DNA from: Actinoplanes sp. SE50/110
Lineage (GTDB): Bacteria; Actinomycetota; Actinomycetes; Mycobacteriales; Micromonosporaceae
NCBI RefSeq assembly: GCF_900119315.1
Contig: NZ_LT827010.1
Span: 1,254,501-1,318,500 of the forward strand
Length of the DNA stretch: 64,000 nt
Direction of reading: 5' to 3'
Shown here: in pieces, positions 52,192 through 62,386 of the stretch
How positions within the stretch are numbered: position 1 is the first letter of the stretch
Layout of the letters: each line of letters starts with the position of its first letter
The notes under the pieces: model-generated
Databases searched by the model: none
Seen by the model: only the letters and a program-made list of their open reading frames with translations
What the model was told of the DNA's origin: nothing
Program-made: the position numbers and the translations under genes

Positions 52192-53376
52192 TTACGCGGT
52201 ACGCCGTAGCCAGCGCGCCGGATCGTCCCGGACCTCCCGGATCACCGCGTCCGCCGCCCCGCGCACCGCCGCCTCGGCCCCGAGTCGCGCCGCGCGCAGC
52301 GTGACCGGCGCCAGCCCCGAGGTCAGCACCCGTCGGCGCAGCTCCGCCTCGATCCCGTCGCGCAGCCGGTCGAACAGTGGCGCGTAGGCCCCGCCGAGCA
52401 CGATCACCGGCACGTCGAGCAGGTTGACCACGGCGGCCAGCGCGATCCCCAGTGCGGCGGCGGCCAGCGGCTCGTCCGCGGCCAGCGCCTCCTGCCCGGC
52501 GTACTGCTCCAGGCACCCGTTCGCGCCGCAACGGCAGGGCCGGCCGTCCGGATAGACGGTGACGTGTCCGATCTCGCCGCTCCAGCCGCGGGCGCCGCGG
52601 TACAGCTCGCCGTCGATGACCAGGCCGGCACCGATCCCGACCTCGCCCGAAACGTACAGGAAGTCGGGGTTTCCGCCGGTGACCCGCAGTTCGCCGAGGG
52701 CGGCGAGGTTGGCCTCGTTGTCGACGGCGATGCTCAGGTCGGCCAGTTCCGGGACGCCGCGCAGCAGCGCCGGCGCGTCCACGTCCTGCCAGCCGAGGTT
52801 CGGCGCGACCCGGACCAGCCCGGCCGCACCGGGGCCGCTGGGTCCGGCCGCGCCCGGGCCGGCCGGGATCAGGCCGGTGGAGACCAGGCCGGGCACGGCG
52901 AGCGCGGCGCCGGCGATCACCAGGCCGTCCGCCTCGGCGGCGAGCCGGGCCCGGGCGCCGAGCCGGCCCAGCGCGGCGAGCGCGGCCGCCGGACCGGCCG
53001 GGCGCTGGTCGGCGTGCTCGGTGAGGCGCTGGCGGACCGCACCGGTCAGGTCGACCACGCAGGCCGCGAGGTAGTCGACGTTGATCTCCAGCCCGAGCCC
53101 GGCCGGGCCGGCCGCGGTGAGCGCGAGCCCGGCGGCCGGGCGCCCCGCCCCGGTGCGCGGCGGCGGGTCCCGCTCGACCAGCAGGCCGCCGGCGATCAGG
53201 TCGTCGGTGAGCGCGGAGACGGTGGCACGGGTGAGCCCGGTGAGGGCCGCGACGGACGCCCGGGACGGTGGATCCGCGCTGTTCGCCACGGTGTCCAGCA
53301 CCAGCGCGAGATTATGGGCGCGGACGCTTGACTGCCGGACGGGCGTGCTGGATCTGCTGGTGAGCCGGGCCGTCAC
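52192..53376 (-). CDS. xylR: ROK-family xylose repressor
   Basis: 394 residues: winged-helix N-terminus ([44 protein letters not shown]) and ROK domain ([16 protein letters not shown], zinc-binding motif [14 protein letters not shown]). Divergent from xylA-xylB, with the shared AT-rich promoter between them, so this is most likely the xylose-responsive repressor. GTG start at 53376. ROK sugar kinase activity is not expected since the DNA-binding domain is present. Confidence 0.95.
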   Translation of the reverse strand: MTARLTSRSSTPVRQSSVRAHNLALVLDTVANSADPPSRASVAALTGLTRATVSALTDDLIAGGLLVERDPPPRTGAGRPAAGLALTAAGPAGLGLEINVDYLAACVVDLTGAVRQRLTEHADQRPAGPAAALAALGRLGARARLAAEADGLVIAGAALAVPGLVSTGLIPAGPGAAGPSGPGAAGLVRVAPNLGWQDVDAPALLRGVPELADLSIAVDNEANLAALGELRVTGGNPDFLYVSGEVGIGAGLVIDGELYRGARGWSGEIGHVTVYPDGRPCRCGANGCLEQYAGQEALAADEPLAAAALGIALAAVVNLLDVPVIVLGGAYAPLFDRLRDGIEAELRRRVLTSGLAPVTLRAARLGAEAAVRGAADAVIREVRDDPARWLRRTA

Positions 53377-53439
53377 GCCCTTGACAATGCCACACCCCCG
53401 CCAAATAATTCAACCAATAAACAAATCGCGGAGGTTACG
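53377..53439 (+). promoter_or_regulatory. xylA promoter and AT-rich operator
   Basis: TTGACA (53381-53386), 17-bp spacer and AATAAT (53404-53409), followed by an AT-rich stretch CAACCAATAAACAAAT, the composition expected of ROK-type xylose operators, then GCGGAGG six bases before the xylA ATG. Confidence 0.75.
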
Positions 53440-54624
53440 ATGTCGCTTCAGCCCACTCGTGAGGACAAGTTCTCGTTCGGACTCTGGACCGTCGGCTGGC
53501 GGGCACGTGACCCGTTCGGCGAGGCGACCCGTCCCGCGCTCGACCCGGTCGAGGCCCTGTACAAGCTCGCCGAGATCGGGGCGTACGGAGTCACGTTCCA
53601 CGACGACGACCTGGTGCCGTTCGGATCGGACGCGCAGACCCGCGACGGCATCGTGGCCGGGTTCAAGAAGGCGCTGGACGAGACCGGCCTGACCGTCCCG
53701 ATGATCACTACCGACCTGTTCTTCCACCCGGTGTTCAAGGACGGTGGCTTCACCAGCAACGACCGCTCGGTCCGGCGTTACGCGCTGCGCAAGGTGATGC
53801 GCCAGATGGAGCTCGGCGCCGAGCTCGGCGCCAAGACCCTGGTGCTGTGGGGCGGCCGCGAGGGCGCCGAGTACGACTCGGCCAAGGACGTCAAGGCCGC
53901 CCTCGACCGGTACCGTGAGGCACTCAACCTGCTCGCGCAGTATTCCGAGGACCGCGGCTGGGGCCTCCGCTTCGCCATCGAGCCGAAGCCGAACGAGCCC
54001 CGCGGCGACATCCTGCTGCCCACCGCCGGGCACGCCATCGCGTTCACCCAGGAGCTGGAGCGGCCCGAGCTGTTCGGCATCAATCCCGAGGTCGGCCACG
54101 AGCAGATGGCGGGTCTCAACTTCACCCAGGGCATCGCCCAGGCGCTGTGGCACGGCAAGCTCTTCCACATCGACCTGAACGGCCAGCACGGCCCGAAGTT
54201 CGACCAGGACCTGGTCTTCGGCCACGGTGACCTGCTCAGCGCGTTCTCCCTGGTCGACCTGCTGGAGAACGGCGCCGACGGCAGCCAGGCCTACGACGGC
54301 CCGCGGCACTTCGACTACAAGCCGTCGCGCACCGAGGACGTCACCGGCGTCTGGGAGTCGGCGAAGGCCAACATCCGGATGTACCTGCTGCTCAAGGAGC
54401 GGGCCAAGGCGTTCCGCGCCGACCCCGAGGTGCAGGAGGCGCTGGCCGCGTCCAAGGTCGCCGAGCTGGCCGCGCCGACGCTGAACCCCGGCGAGACGTA
54501 CGCCGACCTGCTCGCCGACCACAGCGCGTTCGAGGACTTCGACGCCGACGCGGCCGGCGCCCGGGGCTACGGCTTCGTGCGCCTCAACCAGCTCGCCATC
54601 GAGCACCTGCTCGGAGCGCGCTGA
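53440..54624 (+). CDS. xylA: Xylose isomerase
   Basis: 394 residues, class I actinobacterial enzyme. [12 protein letters not shown] (catalytic His53), [25 protein letters not shown] (metal-binding Glu and Lys), [27 protein letters not shown] and HFDYKP (metal ligand Asp) are all intact. Converts D-xylose to D-xylulose, cytoplasmic tetramer using Mg2+ or Mn2+. Length and sequence closely match the Actinoplanes enzyme known as glucose isomerase, from memory. Followed by xylB after 2 bp. Confidence 0.98.
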   Translation: MSLQPTREDKFSFGLWTVGWRARDPFGEATRPALDPVEALYKLAEIGAYGVTFHDDDLVPFGSDAQTRDGIVAGFKKALDETGLTVPMITTDLFFHPVFKDGGFTSNDRSVRRYALRKVMRQMELGAELGAKTLVLWGGREGAEYDSAKDVKAALDRYREALNLLAQYSEDRGWGLRFAIEPKPNEPRGDILLPTAGHAIAFTQELERPELFGINPEVGHEQMAGLNFTQGIAQALWHGKLFHIDLNGQHGPKFDQDLVFGHGDLLSAFSLVDLLENGADGSQAYDGPRHFDYKPSRTEDVTGVWESAKANIRMYLLLKERAKAFRADPEVQEALAASKVAELAAPTLNPGETYADLLADHSAFEDFDADAAGARGYGFVRLNQLAIEHLLGAR

Positions 54625-54626
54625 CC

Positions 54627-56027
54627 ATGGCGCTGGTGGCCGGGATCGACAGCTCGACGCAGTCGTGCAAGGTCGTCGTCCGGGACGCCGAGACCGGGAA
54701 GCTGGTCCGGCAGGGCCGGGCGGCGCACCCGGACGGCACCGAGGTGCATCCGGACGCCTGGTGGGCCGCGCTGCGGCAGGCGATCGACGAGGCGGGTGGC
54801 CTGGACGACGTGGCCGCCGCCTCGGTCGCCGGCCAGCAGCACGGCATGGTCGTGCTCGACGAGAACGGTGACGTGGTCCGCCCGGCGCTGCTGTGGAACG
54901 ACACCCGCAGCGCCGGCGCGGCCGCCGACCTGATCGCCGAGCTCGGCGGCGGCGCGGCCTGGGCCGAGGCGGTCGGCATCGTGCCGGTGGCCAGCTTCAC
55001 CCTGACCAAGCTGCGCTGGCTGGCCCGGCACGAGCCGGCCCTGGCCGACCGGGTGGCGGCGGTCTGCCTGCCGCACGACTGGCTGACCTGGAAGCTGTCC
55101 GGCTCCACCGACCTGGCCGACCTGCGCACCGACCGCAGCGACGCCAGCGGCACCCTCTACTGGTCGGCCAGCACCGACCGGTACCGGCACGACCTGCTGG
55201 AGCTGGGCTTCGGCCGGGACCTGCGGGTGCCCGAGGTGCTCGGCCCCACCGGGATCGCCGGGCACCTGCCGAACGGCGCACCGCTCGGCCCGGGCGCCGG
55301 CGACAACGCGGCGGCGGCCCTGGGCACCGGCGCGCTGCCCGGTGACGTGATCGTCTCGATCGGCACGTCCGGCACGGTGTTCGTCTCGTCGGACGCGGCG
55401 CCGGCCGACCCGAGCGGCACGGTGGCCGGGTTCGCCGACACCACCGGCCGGTTCCTGCCGATCGTGGTCACGCTCAACGCGGCCCGGGTGCTGGACGCCG
55501 CGGCGAAACTGCTCGGCGTCTCGCACGACGAGCTGTCCCGGCTGGCGCTGTCCGCCCCGGCCGGCGCGGACGGCCTGGTCCTGGTGCCGTACCTGGAGGG
55601 GGAGCGGACCCCGAACCGGCCGGACGCCACCGGCGCGATCCACGGCCTGACCCTGAAGACGTCCGATCCGGCGCATCTGGCCCGGGCCGCCGTCGAGGGC
55701 ATGCTGTGCGCGCTGGCCGACGGCCTGGACGCGCTGGTCGGCCAGGGCGCCGCGGCGAACCGGATCGTGCTGGTCGGCGGCGGGGCACGCAGCGAAGCGG
55801 TGCGTCGGATCGCGCCCGCGCTGTTCGGCAAACCGGTGCTGGTCCCGCCGCCCGGGGAGTACGTGGCGGACGGCGCGGCCCGGCAGGCGGCCTGGGTGGT
55901 CGCCGGTGGGGACACCCCGCCGGCCTGGTCCGCCGAGCCCCCGGAGGTCTTCCAGGACGACGCGGTGCCGTTGATCCGGGAGCAGTACGCGGCCGCCCAG
56001 GACAGGGTGGTGGACCGGAGCCGTTGA
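54627..56027 (+). CDS. xylB: Xylulokinase
   Basis: 466 residues, FGGY kinase: N-terminal [13 protein letters not shown] (phosphate-binding), [19 protein letters not shown] and catalytic Asp in [13 protein letters not shown], then adenosine motif [14 protein letters not shown]. Phosphorylates D-xylulose to D-xylulose 5-phosphate for the pentose phosphate pathway. Starts 2 bp after xylA, so translation is coupled. Terminator hairpin follows at 56041. Confidence 0.97.
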   Translation: MALVAGIDSSTQSCKVVVRDAETGKLVRQGRAAHPDGTEVHPDAWWAALRQAIDEAGGLDDVAAASVAGQQHGMVVLDENGDVVRPALLWNDTRSAGAAADLIAELGGGAAWAEAVGIVPVASFTLTKLRWLARHEPALADRVAAVCLPHDWLTWKLSGSTDLADLRTDRSDASGTLYWSASTDRYRHDLLELGFGRDLRVPEVLGPTGIAGHLPNGAPLGPGAGDNAAAALGTGALPGDVIVSIGTSGTVFVSSDAAPADPSGTVAGFADTTGRFLPIVVTLNAARVLDAAAKLLGVSHDELSRLALSAPAGADGLVLVPYLEGERTPNRPDATGAIHGLTLKTSDPAHLARAAVEGMLCALADGLDALVGQGAAANRIVLVGGGARSEAVRRIAPALFGKPVLVPPPGEYVADGAARQAAWVVAGGDTPPAWSAEPPEVFQDDAVPLIREQYAAAQDRVVDRSR

Positions 56028-56040
56028 GAGTCTCTGCGGG

Positions 56041-56076
56041 TCGCGGGGGTACGCCGGGCACGTCGTACCCCCGCGA
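56041..56076 (+). terminator. Hairpin after xylB
   Basis: A 12-bp perfect stem TCGCGGGGGTAC / GTACCCCCGCGA with a 12-nt loop, 14 bp after the xylB stop. No T-run. Remaining sequence to 56421 has no gene: only a T-A-C-C-G-G-T at the MFS start is notable. Confidence 0.7.
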
Positions 56077-56421
56077 TCATCTTCTCGGGAAGTTTCGTCG
56101 CAGTGGGCGTTCACCGAAGTGGACAGGTGCAGTCGAACGAGACCATCGTCGGCGTCGGCACCAGCGCCGGCCGCCTCGGCTCGTCGCCGGCCTCCACCGG
56201 CCGGGCGTCCACCCGGCCGCGCGCACCGCGGCCGGCGCCGCGAGACTCAGCCGCGGGTCCTGCTCCGCCGACAGCCGTCCGCGCCGTGCGGAGGCCGCCG
56301 AGGTGGGATGGACGAAATCGGCGATCCGCACGATCAGCATGCGACCCGATCATCGAAAACCGTGGTCGTCCCGGCAACGCGGCCCTGACCGCGGGCCGAA
56401 CAGTCGCTAACCTCTACCGGT

Positions 56422-57885
56422 GTGAAGGCCAGGGGAGGTGCCGCGCACCGCGCGTACAGCGTGGTGGTGTTCGTGATCCTCGCCTCGCTGGACAATGTGG
56501 CGATCGGCATCGTGCCGCCGCTGTACGGCAGCATCGGCGCCGCGTTCGGGGTCGGCGAGGGCCGGATCGCGCTGGCCACCACGGTCATGTTCGGGATCAG
56601 CGCGGTCGCCGCGATCGGCTGGGCTTACGCGGGCGACCGCACCGACCGCAAACCGGTGCTCATCGCCGGCACGCTGATCTGGATCGGCGGCACCGCGTGG
56701 TCCGGGCTGGCCGGCGGGTACGGCGCGTTCCTGAGCGCCCAGGTGCTCGCCGCGGTCGGCCTGGGCGCGGTCGCCTCGGTCAGTTTCTCGGTGGTCAGCG
56801 ACCTGATCTCACCGCGGCGCCGGGGCCTGGTGATGAGTTTCTGGGGACTGTCGCAGGGCGTCGGCACGCTGGCCGGCACGCTGGCCGGCGGCATTCTCGG
56901 GCACGCCGACTGGCGCAGGCCGTTCCTGGTCACCGCGGTCGCCGGGGGCATCGCCACGGCGCTGTACCTGTTCACCTACAACGTGCCGCGCGGCGACAGC
57001 CAGCCGGAGTTGGCCGGGATCGACTACGACGAGCGGATCCACCACGACCACCTGCCGATCATCCTGGGCCGACGCACCAACATCTGGCTGATCCTGCAGG
57101 GTGGCACCGCGCAGATCGCCTTCGGCTCGCTGGTCTGGCTGCCGGTGCTGTTCCGCGCCCGGGCCGAGGACCAGGGCTACTCCACACCGACCGCGGTCCT
57201 GGTGGGCAGTGTCTTCGCGACGGTCTTCCAGCTCGGCGCCGCGCTGTCGATCCTCGGCGGGCTCGCCGGCGACCGGCTGCAACGGCGGACACCGCGCGGC
57301 CGGGCCCTGGTCGCCGCGGTCGGCATCCTGGCCGCCGTGCCGTTCTATGTGGTGCTGTTCCTCGTCCCGATGACGATTCGGGTGCCGGACCGGGCGAGCA
57401 CCGGCGCGGTGATCCGCGGCGTGCTGACCAATGTGGTCACCGAGCCGACGGTCGCCGCCTGCCTGGCCACCGCGGTCTTCGCACTGATGCTGACCTCGGC
57501 GAACTCGCCGAACTGGTTCGCGATGATCTCGGACGTGAACCCGCCCGAGCACCGGGGCACCGTCTACAGCCTGGGCAACCTGGTCAACGGGGCCGGTCGG
57601 GCCGGCGGGAACGCGCTGGTCGGGGTGGCCTTCCAGCGGCTGGCCGGGGCGTTCCCGCCGCCGCTGAACTACGCGGTCGGGCTCGCCTCGTTCCAGTTCT
57701 TCTTCATCCCGACCGGGATCATGTACTGGCTGGCCAGCAGGACGGTCGCGGTGGACATGGCGGCCACCCACGCCGCCCTGCTGGCCAAGCGATCAGGCCA
57801 GCGCCCAGACCGTGACATCGCTGGGGATCCGCCCGTCGGCGTCGAGGGGCTCGCTGCTCAGCAGGACCCGGGCGCCGGGCGGTAG
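56422..57885 (+). CDS. MFS transporter
   Basis: 487 residues with about 12 transmembrane helices. The loop after helix 2 is AGDRTDRKPVLIAG, the MFS signature (G-x-x-x-D-R-x-x-R/K-x), and helix 5 contains the G-rich VGTLAGTLAGGILG. A substrate exporter or importer of undetermined specificity; the large central loop (about 190-215) and a ~30-residue charged C-terminus are features. GTG start. Its 3' end overlaps the alpha-glucosidase gene by 93 bp. Confidence 0.9.
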   Translation: MKARGGAAHRAYSVVVFVILASLDNVAIGIVPPLYGSIGAAFGVGEGRIALATTVMFGISAVAAIGWAYAGDRTDRKPVLIAGTLIWIGGTAWSGLAGGYGAFLSAQVLAAVGLGAVASVSFSVVSDLISPRRRGLVMSFWGLSQGVGTLAGTLAGGILGHADWRRPFLVTAVAGGIATALYLFTYNVPRGDSQPELAGIDYDERIHHDHLPIILGRRTNIWLILQGGTAQIAFGSLVWLPVLFRARAEDQGYSTPTAVLVGSVFATVFQLGAALSILGGLAGDRLQRRTPRGRALVAAVGILAAVPFYVVLFLVPMTIRVPDRASTGAVIRGVLTNVVTEPTVAACLATAVFALMLTSANSPNWFAMISDVNPPEHRGTVYSLGNLVNGAGRAGGNALVGVAFQRLAGAFPPPLNYAVGLASFQFFFIPTGIMYWLASRTVAVDMAATHAALLAKRSGQRPDRDIAGDPPVGVEGLAAQQDPGAGR

Positions 57886-59397
57886 GGTGACCGGCTCCGC
57901 CCCGAAGTTGGTCAGCACCAGTACCGGGCCGTTGCGGAACGCCAGCACGGCACCCTCGGTCGCCGACCAGGCCAGCGTGCCGCCGCCCAGCCGGTGCGCA
58001 CGACGGGCGGCCAGCGCTGAGCGGTACAACTCGTAGGTGGAGCCCGGCACGTCCACCTGCCGGTCCAGGGCGTACTCCGCCCAGAGCGCGGGCTGCGGCA
58101 GCCAGCTGTCGTCACCCGGGCCGAAACCGTACGACGGGGCGTCGGCCTCCCACGGGATCGGCACCCGGCAGCCGTCCCGGCCGCGCTCGGCGTGCCCGGA
58201 CCGCTCCCACGCCGGGTCCTGCCGGAACTCGTCGGCCAGCGTGGTGTGCTCCGGCAGCCCGAGCTCCTCACCCTGGTAGAGGTAGGCCGAGCCGGGCAGC
58301 CCGAGCATCAGCAGGGTGGCCGCCCGGGCCCGGCGCAGGCCCAGCCCGGTGTCCGGCTGCGGGTCGCCGATCCCGATCCCCGGCTTGCGCTTTCCGCCGG
58401 GCGGGAAACCGAGCCGGGACGCGTGCCGCACCACGTCGTGATTGGACAGTACCCAGGTGGTCGTCGCGCCGACCGCACCGGTGGCGGCCAGCGAGGAGTC
58501 GATCACCGCGCGCAGCTCGGCCGGCTGCCACGGTGCCTCCAGATACGGGAAGTTGAAGGCCTGGTGCATCTCGTCCGGCCGGACGTAGCGGGCCAGCCGC
58601 TCCTCGGGCTGCACCCAGGCCTCGGCGACCAGGATCCGGCCGCCGTCGTACCCGTCCAGCACGGCGCGCCACTCCCGGTAGATCTCGTGCACCCCCTCCT
58701 GGTCCCACATCGGCGGCGGGGGACCGGCCGGCTCCAGGCCGCCGAGCACCGTGGCCGGCGCCGTCCAGTCGGTGAGCTCGGCGTCCTTGATCAGGCCGTG
58801 GGCCACGTCCACCCGGAAGCCGTCGACCCCGCGGTCCAGCCAGAACCGCAGGATCGCCACGAACTCGGCGCGGACCTCCGGGTGGTCCCAGTTCAGGTCG
58901 GGCTGCGAGACGTCGAACAGGTGCAGATACCACTGCCCGTCGGCGACCTGCCGCCAGGCCGGGCCGCCGAAGACGCTCTGCCAGTTGTTCGGCGGAGTGT
59001 CCCGGAAGATGTAGCGGTCCCGCTCCGGGCTGCCGGGCGGCGCGGCCAGAGCGGCCCGGAACCACGGGTGCTCGCTGGACGTGTGGTTCGGCACCAGGTC
59101 GACGATGACCTTGAGGCCCAGGTCGTGGGCGGCGGCGATCAGCTTGTCGGCGTCGCCGAGGGTGCCGAAACGGGGGTCGACATCGCGGTAGTCGGCCACG
59201 TCGTACCCGGCGTCGTGCTGCGGGCTGACGTAGAACGGGGACAGCCAGACGGCGTCCACCCCCAGCTCGCGCAGCCGGGGCAGGCGCGCCGTGATGCCGG
59301 GCAGGTCGCCCATGCCGTCGCCGTTCCCGTCGGCGAACGAGCGGGGGTAGATCTGGTAGATGACGGCGTCGCGCCACCAGGAATCGTGGGAGGGCAT
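57793..59397 (-). CDS. GH13 alpha-glucosidase (oligo-1,6-glucosidase type)
   Basis: 534 residues. GH13 motifs: DLVPNHTS (region I), GFRVDVAHG (nucleophile Asp), VAEAW (acid Glu) and SNHDV (third Asp), in the order of a TIM-barrel alpha-glucosidase; the start WWRDAVIYQIYPRSFADGNGDGMGDLPGI is typical of oligo-1,6-glucosidase and trehalose-active enzymes. Cytoplasmic. Hydrolyses short alpha-glucosides. Overlaps the MFS gene tail by 93 bp on the opposite strand. Confidence 0.96.
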   Translation of the reverse strand: MPSHDSWWRDAVIYQIYPRSFADGNGDGMGDLPGITARLPRLRELGVDAVWLSPFYVSPQHDAGYDVADYRDVDPRFGTLGDADKLIAAAHDLGLKVIVDLVPNHTSSEHPWFRAALAAPPGSPERDRYIFRDTPPNNWQSVFGGPAWRQVADGQWYLHLFDVSQPDLNWDHPEVRAEFVAILRFWLDRGVDGFRVDVAHGLIKDAELTDWTAPATVLGGLEPAGPPPPMWDQEGVHEIYREWRAVLDGYDGGRILVAEAWVQPEERLARYVRPDEMHQAFNFPYLEAPWQPAELRAVIDSSLAATGAVGATTTWVLSNHDVVRHASRLGFPPGGKRKPGIGIGDPQPDTGLGLRRARAATLLMLGLPGSAYLYQGEELGLPEHTTLADEFRQDPAWERSGHAERGRDGCRVPIPWEADAPSYGFGPGDDSWLPQPALWAEYALDRQVDVPGSTYELYRSALAARRAHRLGGGTLAWSATEGAVLAFRNGPVLVLTNFGAEPVTLPPGARVLLSSEPLDADGRIPSDVTVWALA

Positions 59398-59424
59398 GCC
59401 ACCAACATAGGCAGCGCCGTGCGG

Positions 59425-60144
59425 TCAGTCGTCGAGGATGGCCGCGAAACGCTCCTCGGCCAGGTCCAGCTGGTCCAGGATGTGCTCCTTGGCCTGGGTG
59501 GAGAGCGGGGTGTCCGGCCGCCCGATCAGCTCACGCAGCTTCGGCACCAGCGGGCGGTACTTGGTGGCCGAGCGGTACGCCTTGTCCAGCGTGGTGTGGA
59601 TCACGCCGACCCCGTTGTCGGTGAAGTCGGAGATCTTGATGATCCGCGCCCACGGGTCCCGGTCCAGGCTCGCCGTGACGTGCTCCCGGTACTGCTCGTG
59701 CCGGTCCCGCCCCGGGTCGTAGGCCGGGTTGGTGACCGACCGGACCAGCTCGGAGACCCGCGCGCCGAACCGGTGGGCGAGCACGGCCAGGGCCGCCTCG
59801 GTGGCCTTGGGGTACGCGGTGTCCGCCGGCAGGCCGGCCAGCTCTGCCGGATGGTCCTCGACCGCGTCGTGCAGCAGGGCGGCCACCAGCACGTCGACGT
59901 CACGCACCTGGTAGTAGCGGATGATCCGGATGGCGACCCGGAGCAGGTGGTTGAGGTACGGCTCACGGACCCGCCGATCGTCGGCGTGCAGGGTGGCGGC
60001 CAGGTCGAGGGCCTCGGTCAGCCGCTCCCGGTCGGCGGCCGGAAACGACTCCAGCTCCAGGCCGAAGCGTTGCCGCAGCCCCTCCTCGCCGTACACCTCG
60101 GTGATCGCGTGCAGCGGCATCGAGAGCAGCATCCGTGGCGCCAT
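59425..60144 (-). CDS. HD-domain hydrolase, RelA/SpoT-hydrolase-like
   Basis: 239 residues. The sequence carries the RSH hydrolase pattern: LHADDRRVREPYLNHLLRVA (like the His-...-EPY-x-x-H of RelA/SpoT), LLHDAVEDHP at residues 91-99 (HDxxED) and KISDFTDN later (like K-x-x-D-R-x-x-N). These are the (p)ppGpp hydrolase metal and active-site residues, with no synthetase domain following. It may hydrolyse alarmones or a related nucleotide. ATG 60144 is chosen since the upstream frame is Arg-rich non-family sequence. Confidence 0.82.
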   Translation of the reverse strand: MAPRMLLSMPLHAITEVYGEEGLRQRFGLELESFPAADRERLTEALDLAATLHADDRRVREPYLNHLLRVAIRIIRYYQVRDVDVLVAALLHDAVEDHPAELAGLPADTAYPKATEAALAVLAHRFGARVSELVRSVTNPAYDPGRDRHEQYREHVTASLDRDPWARIIKISDFTDNGVGVIHTTLDKAYRSATKYRPLVPKLRELIGRPDTPLSTQAKEHILDQLDLAEERFAAILDD

Positions 60145-60187
60145 GCGGATCAGGTATACCGGATCATCGGCCGCGACGGGGAAAACC

Positions 60188-61267
60188 TCACGTGCCGGAT
60201 GTGGCCGGACCCGCCACCGGGCCGCTCGCCTGGTCCGGGATCGGCACCGGCGGGACCGGCGCGGGTGGTGGCGCCACCGGGACGGTCGGTTCGGTCGCGA
60301 CCGGGACGATCGGCGGGGCACCGGCCACCGACGGGTCGAAGGTCGGCGGCCGTGGCGCCGGGCGCGGCGCGGGCGACGGCCGGGTCGCGCCGGCGGCCCG
60401 GCCGGCGGCCACCGCCCTCGCCGCCGGACTCAGCCGCACCCCGGTGCCGAACTGCGAGGCCTGCCGCAGCGTCCACGGCTGGTGCGGTTCGGCGTGCATA
60501 CCGCGCTTCGGGGTGCCGGCCCCGTCGGTGAACTCCTCCTCGGTCATCGCCTGCAGCGCGCTCAGCGCCACCCCGACGATGGTCGCCGCGGTGATCAAAG
60601 TGATCGGCACGATCATGGTGAGCGGCCGGATGCCGCCGGCCGCCGGGACGATGGACGGGTCCAGCCGGACCGACATCGCGGCCATCCCGGTGTAATGCAT
60701 GCCGCAGACCGCGACCGCCATCACCGCGGCCGCGCCGGCTATCCGGGTCAGCCCGCGCACCGACACCGCGAACCACAGCGCGGTGGTGCAGGCGGCCAGC
60801 GCGATCAGCGCGGACGCGGCGACCAGCACCGGGTCGTAGTGCACCACCGCGGACATCCGCATGCCCTCCATGCCGGTGTAGTGCATGGCCAGCACACCAC
60901 CACCGGTGAGGAACCCGGCCGCGACGGTCTTGGCCGGGCTGGGCGCGCCGTGCCCCACCACCATCAGCCCGATCCCGACGGTGACCACCGCGAAGACCAT
61001 GCTGAGCAGGGTGGTCGGCAGGTCGTAGCGGACCGGGCTGTCCGGCACGTCGAAGCCGAGCATGGCGGAGAAGTGCATCAGCCAGATGGCGCCGCCGCCG
61101 ATGGCGAACGCCGCGATCGCCAGCCAGCGGTTGCGCCGGCCCCGGCTGTGCGCGCCCCGGGCCCGCTCGGTGCAGAGCAGTCCGAGGAACGAGCCGAGGT
61201 ACGCCAGCAGCGCCGCGGCGATCGGGTTGAAGGCTCCATAGGTGAAGTGGTGAATATGTGCGGCCAC
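60188..61267 (-). CDS. MHYT-domain membrane sensor with Pro-rich tail
   Basis: 359 residues. Seven predicted helices with MHYT motifs LMHFSAMLGF, AMHYTGMEGM and GMHYTGMAAM, followed by a ~110-residue cytoplasmic or extracytoplasmic tail rich in Pro, Ala and Thr. No output domain, as in the paralogue at 33019. Monocistronic: the preceding HD gene starts 43 bp downstream in the same direction. Confidence 0.9.
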   Translation of the reverse strand: MAAHIHHFTYGAFNPIAAALLAYLGSFLGLLCTERARGAHSRGRRNRWLAIAAFAIGGGAIWLMHFSAMLGFDVPDSPVRYDLPTTLLSMVFAVVTVGIGLMVVGHGAPSPAKTVAAGFLTGGGVLAMHYTGMEGMRMSAVVHYDPVLVAASALIALAACTTALWFAVSVRGLTRIAGAAAVMAVAVCGMHYTGMAAMSVRLDPSIVPAAGGIRPLTMIVPITLITAATIVGVALSALQAMTEEEFTDGAGTPKRGMHAEPHQPWTLRQASQFGTGVRLSPAARAVAAGRAAGATRPSPAPRPAPRPPTFDPSVAGAPPIVPVATEPTVPVAPPPAPVPPVPIPDQASGPVAGPATSGT

Positions 61268-61368
61268 GGGTCTACCTCGCGAAACATGGGCGATGGTCCG
61301 CGGGGTAGTGAGTCAGGAATCAGCAGTCGCGCATCGCACCCGCAGTGCGTCGACGCACCAAAGAGAAC

Positions 61369-61406
61369 CGGCACCGTCTCACGTTCAGGAACGTGAGACG
61401 GTGCCG
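61369..61406 (-). terminator. 18-bp perfect inverted repeat
   Basis: CGGCACCGTCTCACGTTC and its exact complement, separated by 2 nt (61369-61386 with 61389-61406). It lies downstream of the GPGG small membrane gene on the minus strand; the flanking sequence there is only weakly T-rich. Probable terminator or a DNA-binding palindrome. Confidence 0.6.
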
Positions 61407-61442
61407 AAACGGTTACCGGGGGTCGGGGTGCGGGAGTGCCGA

Positions 61443-61586
61443 TCAGGTGAAGATGCTGACGCCGCCGGGGCCGACCAGCAGGCCCACGATGATCAGCACA
61501 ACGCCCCAGAGGATCTGCCGCCGGAACAGCGCGAGGATGCCGGCGACCACGAGGATTACGGCGAGAATCCAGAGCAGTAGGTCCAT
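61443..61586 (-). CDS. GPGG-motif small membrane protein
   Basis: 47 residues, mostly two hydrophobic helices separated by FRRQ and ending GPGGVSIFT. This matches the GPGG-motif small membrane protein family that is common in actinobacteria. ATG 61586; stop at 61443-61445. Function unknown; the length is too short for routine prediction. No operon partner besides the metallophosphoesterase gene 47 bp upstream on the same strand. Confidence 0.85.
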   Translation of the reverse strand: MDLLLWILAVILVVAGILALFRRQILWGVVLIIVGLLVGPGGVSIFT

Positions 61587-61633
61587 GTCGCTGCTGGTAC
61601 CCGATGTCCGAAAATCAGAAACCTGGTTCTCGA

Positions 61634-62386
61634 TCAGACGTTGACGAGTTCCTCGTTCCGGGTGTCCACGGTGTCCGTGAGCAGCTGATACACGTTGTAG
61701 GCCTGCTTGATCACCGGGTGCGCGACGTTGCGGACCGGTACTCCGCCCGGGGTCCGGCCGCGTTCCGAGCCGTGGTGCGCGTGCCCGTGCAGGGCCAGCG
61801 CGGTCGGCGCGTCGTCGATCGCCTGACCCAGCTGGTAACAGCCGAGGAACGCGTAGATCTCCAGCGGCTCGCCGGTCAGCGTCTCCGGGACCGGCGCGTA
61901 GTGGGTCATCGCCACCAGCGCGTCACACTCCACCGAGAGCAGCGCGTCGCGCAGAGCCGCGGCGTACCGCTCGGTGGTCCCGACGAAGTCCTTCATCTCG
62001 CGCTCGCCGAAGTTGCTCGCGCAGGCGCCGGCGAAGCCGCCGCCGAACCCCTTGGTCCCGGCGATCCCGAGTCGATGCCCACGGATCTCCAGTACGGTGG
62101 CGGCCCCCTCCAGCACGGTGATCCCGCTGCCGGTCAGCACCCGGGTCACCTCGTCCTGCTGGTCGCTCTGATGGTCGTGGTTGCCGAGCACCACCACGAC
62201 CGGCACGGCCAGGTCACCGAACTCGGCGGCGAAGCACCGTGCCTCCTCCGGGGTTCCGTGCCGGGTCAGGTCCCCGGCGACCAGCAGCACGTCGGCCCGG
62301 CCGGGCAGCTCCTCCAGAGCCGGCCGGTACCGGCCCACCACGTCCTTGTCCACGTGGACGTCGCCCACGGCGGCGATCCGGATCAT
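61634..62386 (-). CDS. Calcineurin-like metallophosphoesterase
   Basis: 250 residues. The metal-binding motifs are in order: GDVHVD, GDLTRHG, GNHDHQ, MTHYAP and HGHAHHG. Substrate may be a nucleotide, protein or lipid phosphate. GGAGGAG precedes ATG 62386. The start overlaps the BON-like gene stop by 4 bp, so both are translationally coupled. Confidence 0.93.
   Translation of the reverse strand: MIRIAAVGDVHVDKDVVGRYRPALEELPGRADVLLVAGDLTRHGTPEEARCFAAEFGDLAVPVVVVLGNHDHQSDQQDEVTRVLTGSGITVLEGAATVLEIRGHRLGIAGTKGFGGGFAGACASNFGEREMKDFVGTTERYAAALRDALLSVECDALVAMTHYAPVPETLTGEPLEIYAFLGCYQLGQAIDDAPTALALHGHAHHGSERGRTPGGVPVRNVAHPVIKQAYNVYQLLTDTVDTRNEELVNV

Noticed and set aside
56408..56421. TACCGGT box at the MFS transporter start, similar to the LacI operator
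   Set aside because: Only the seven-base core matches and the flanks differ; such a core is expected by chance in GC-rich DNA.
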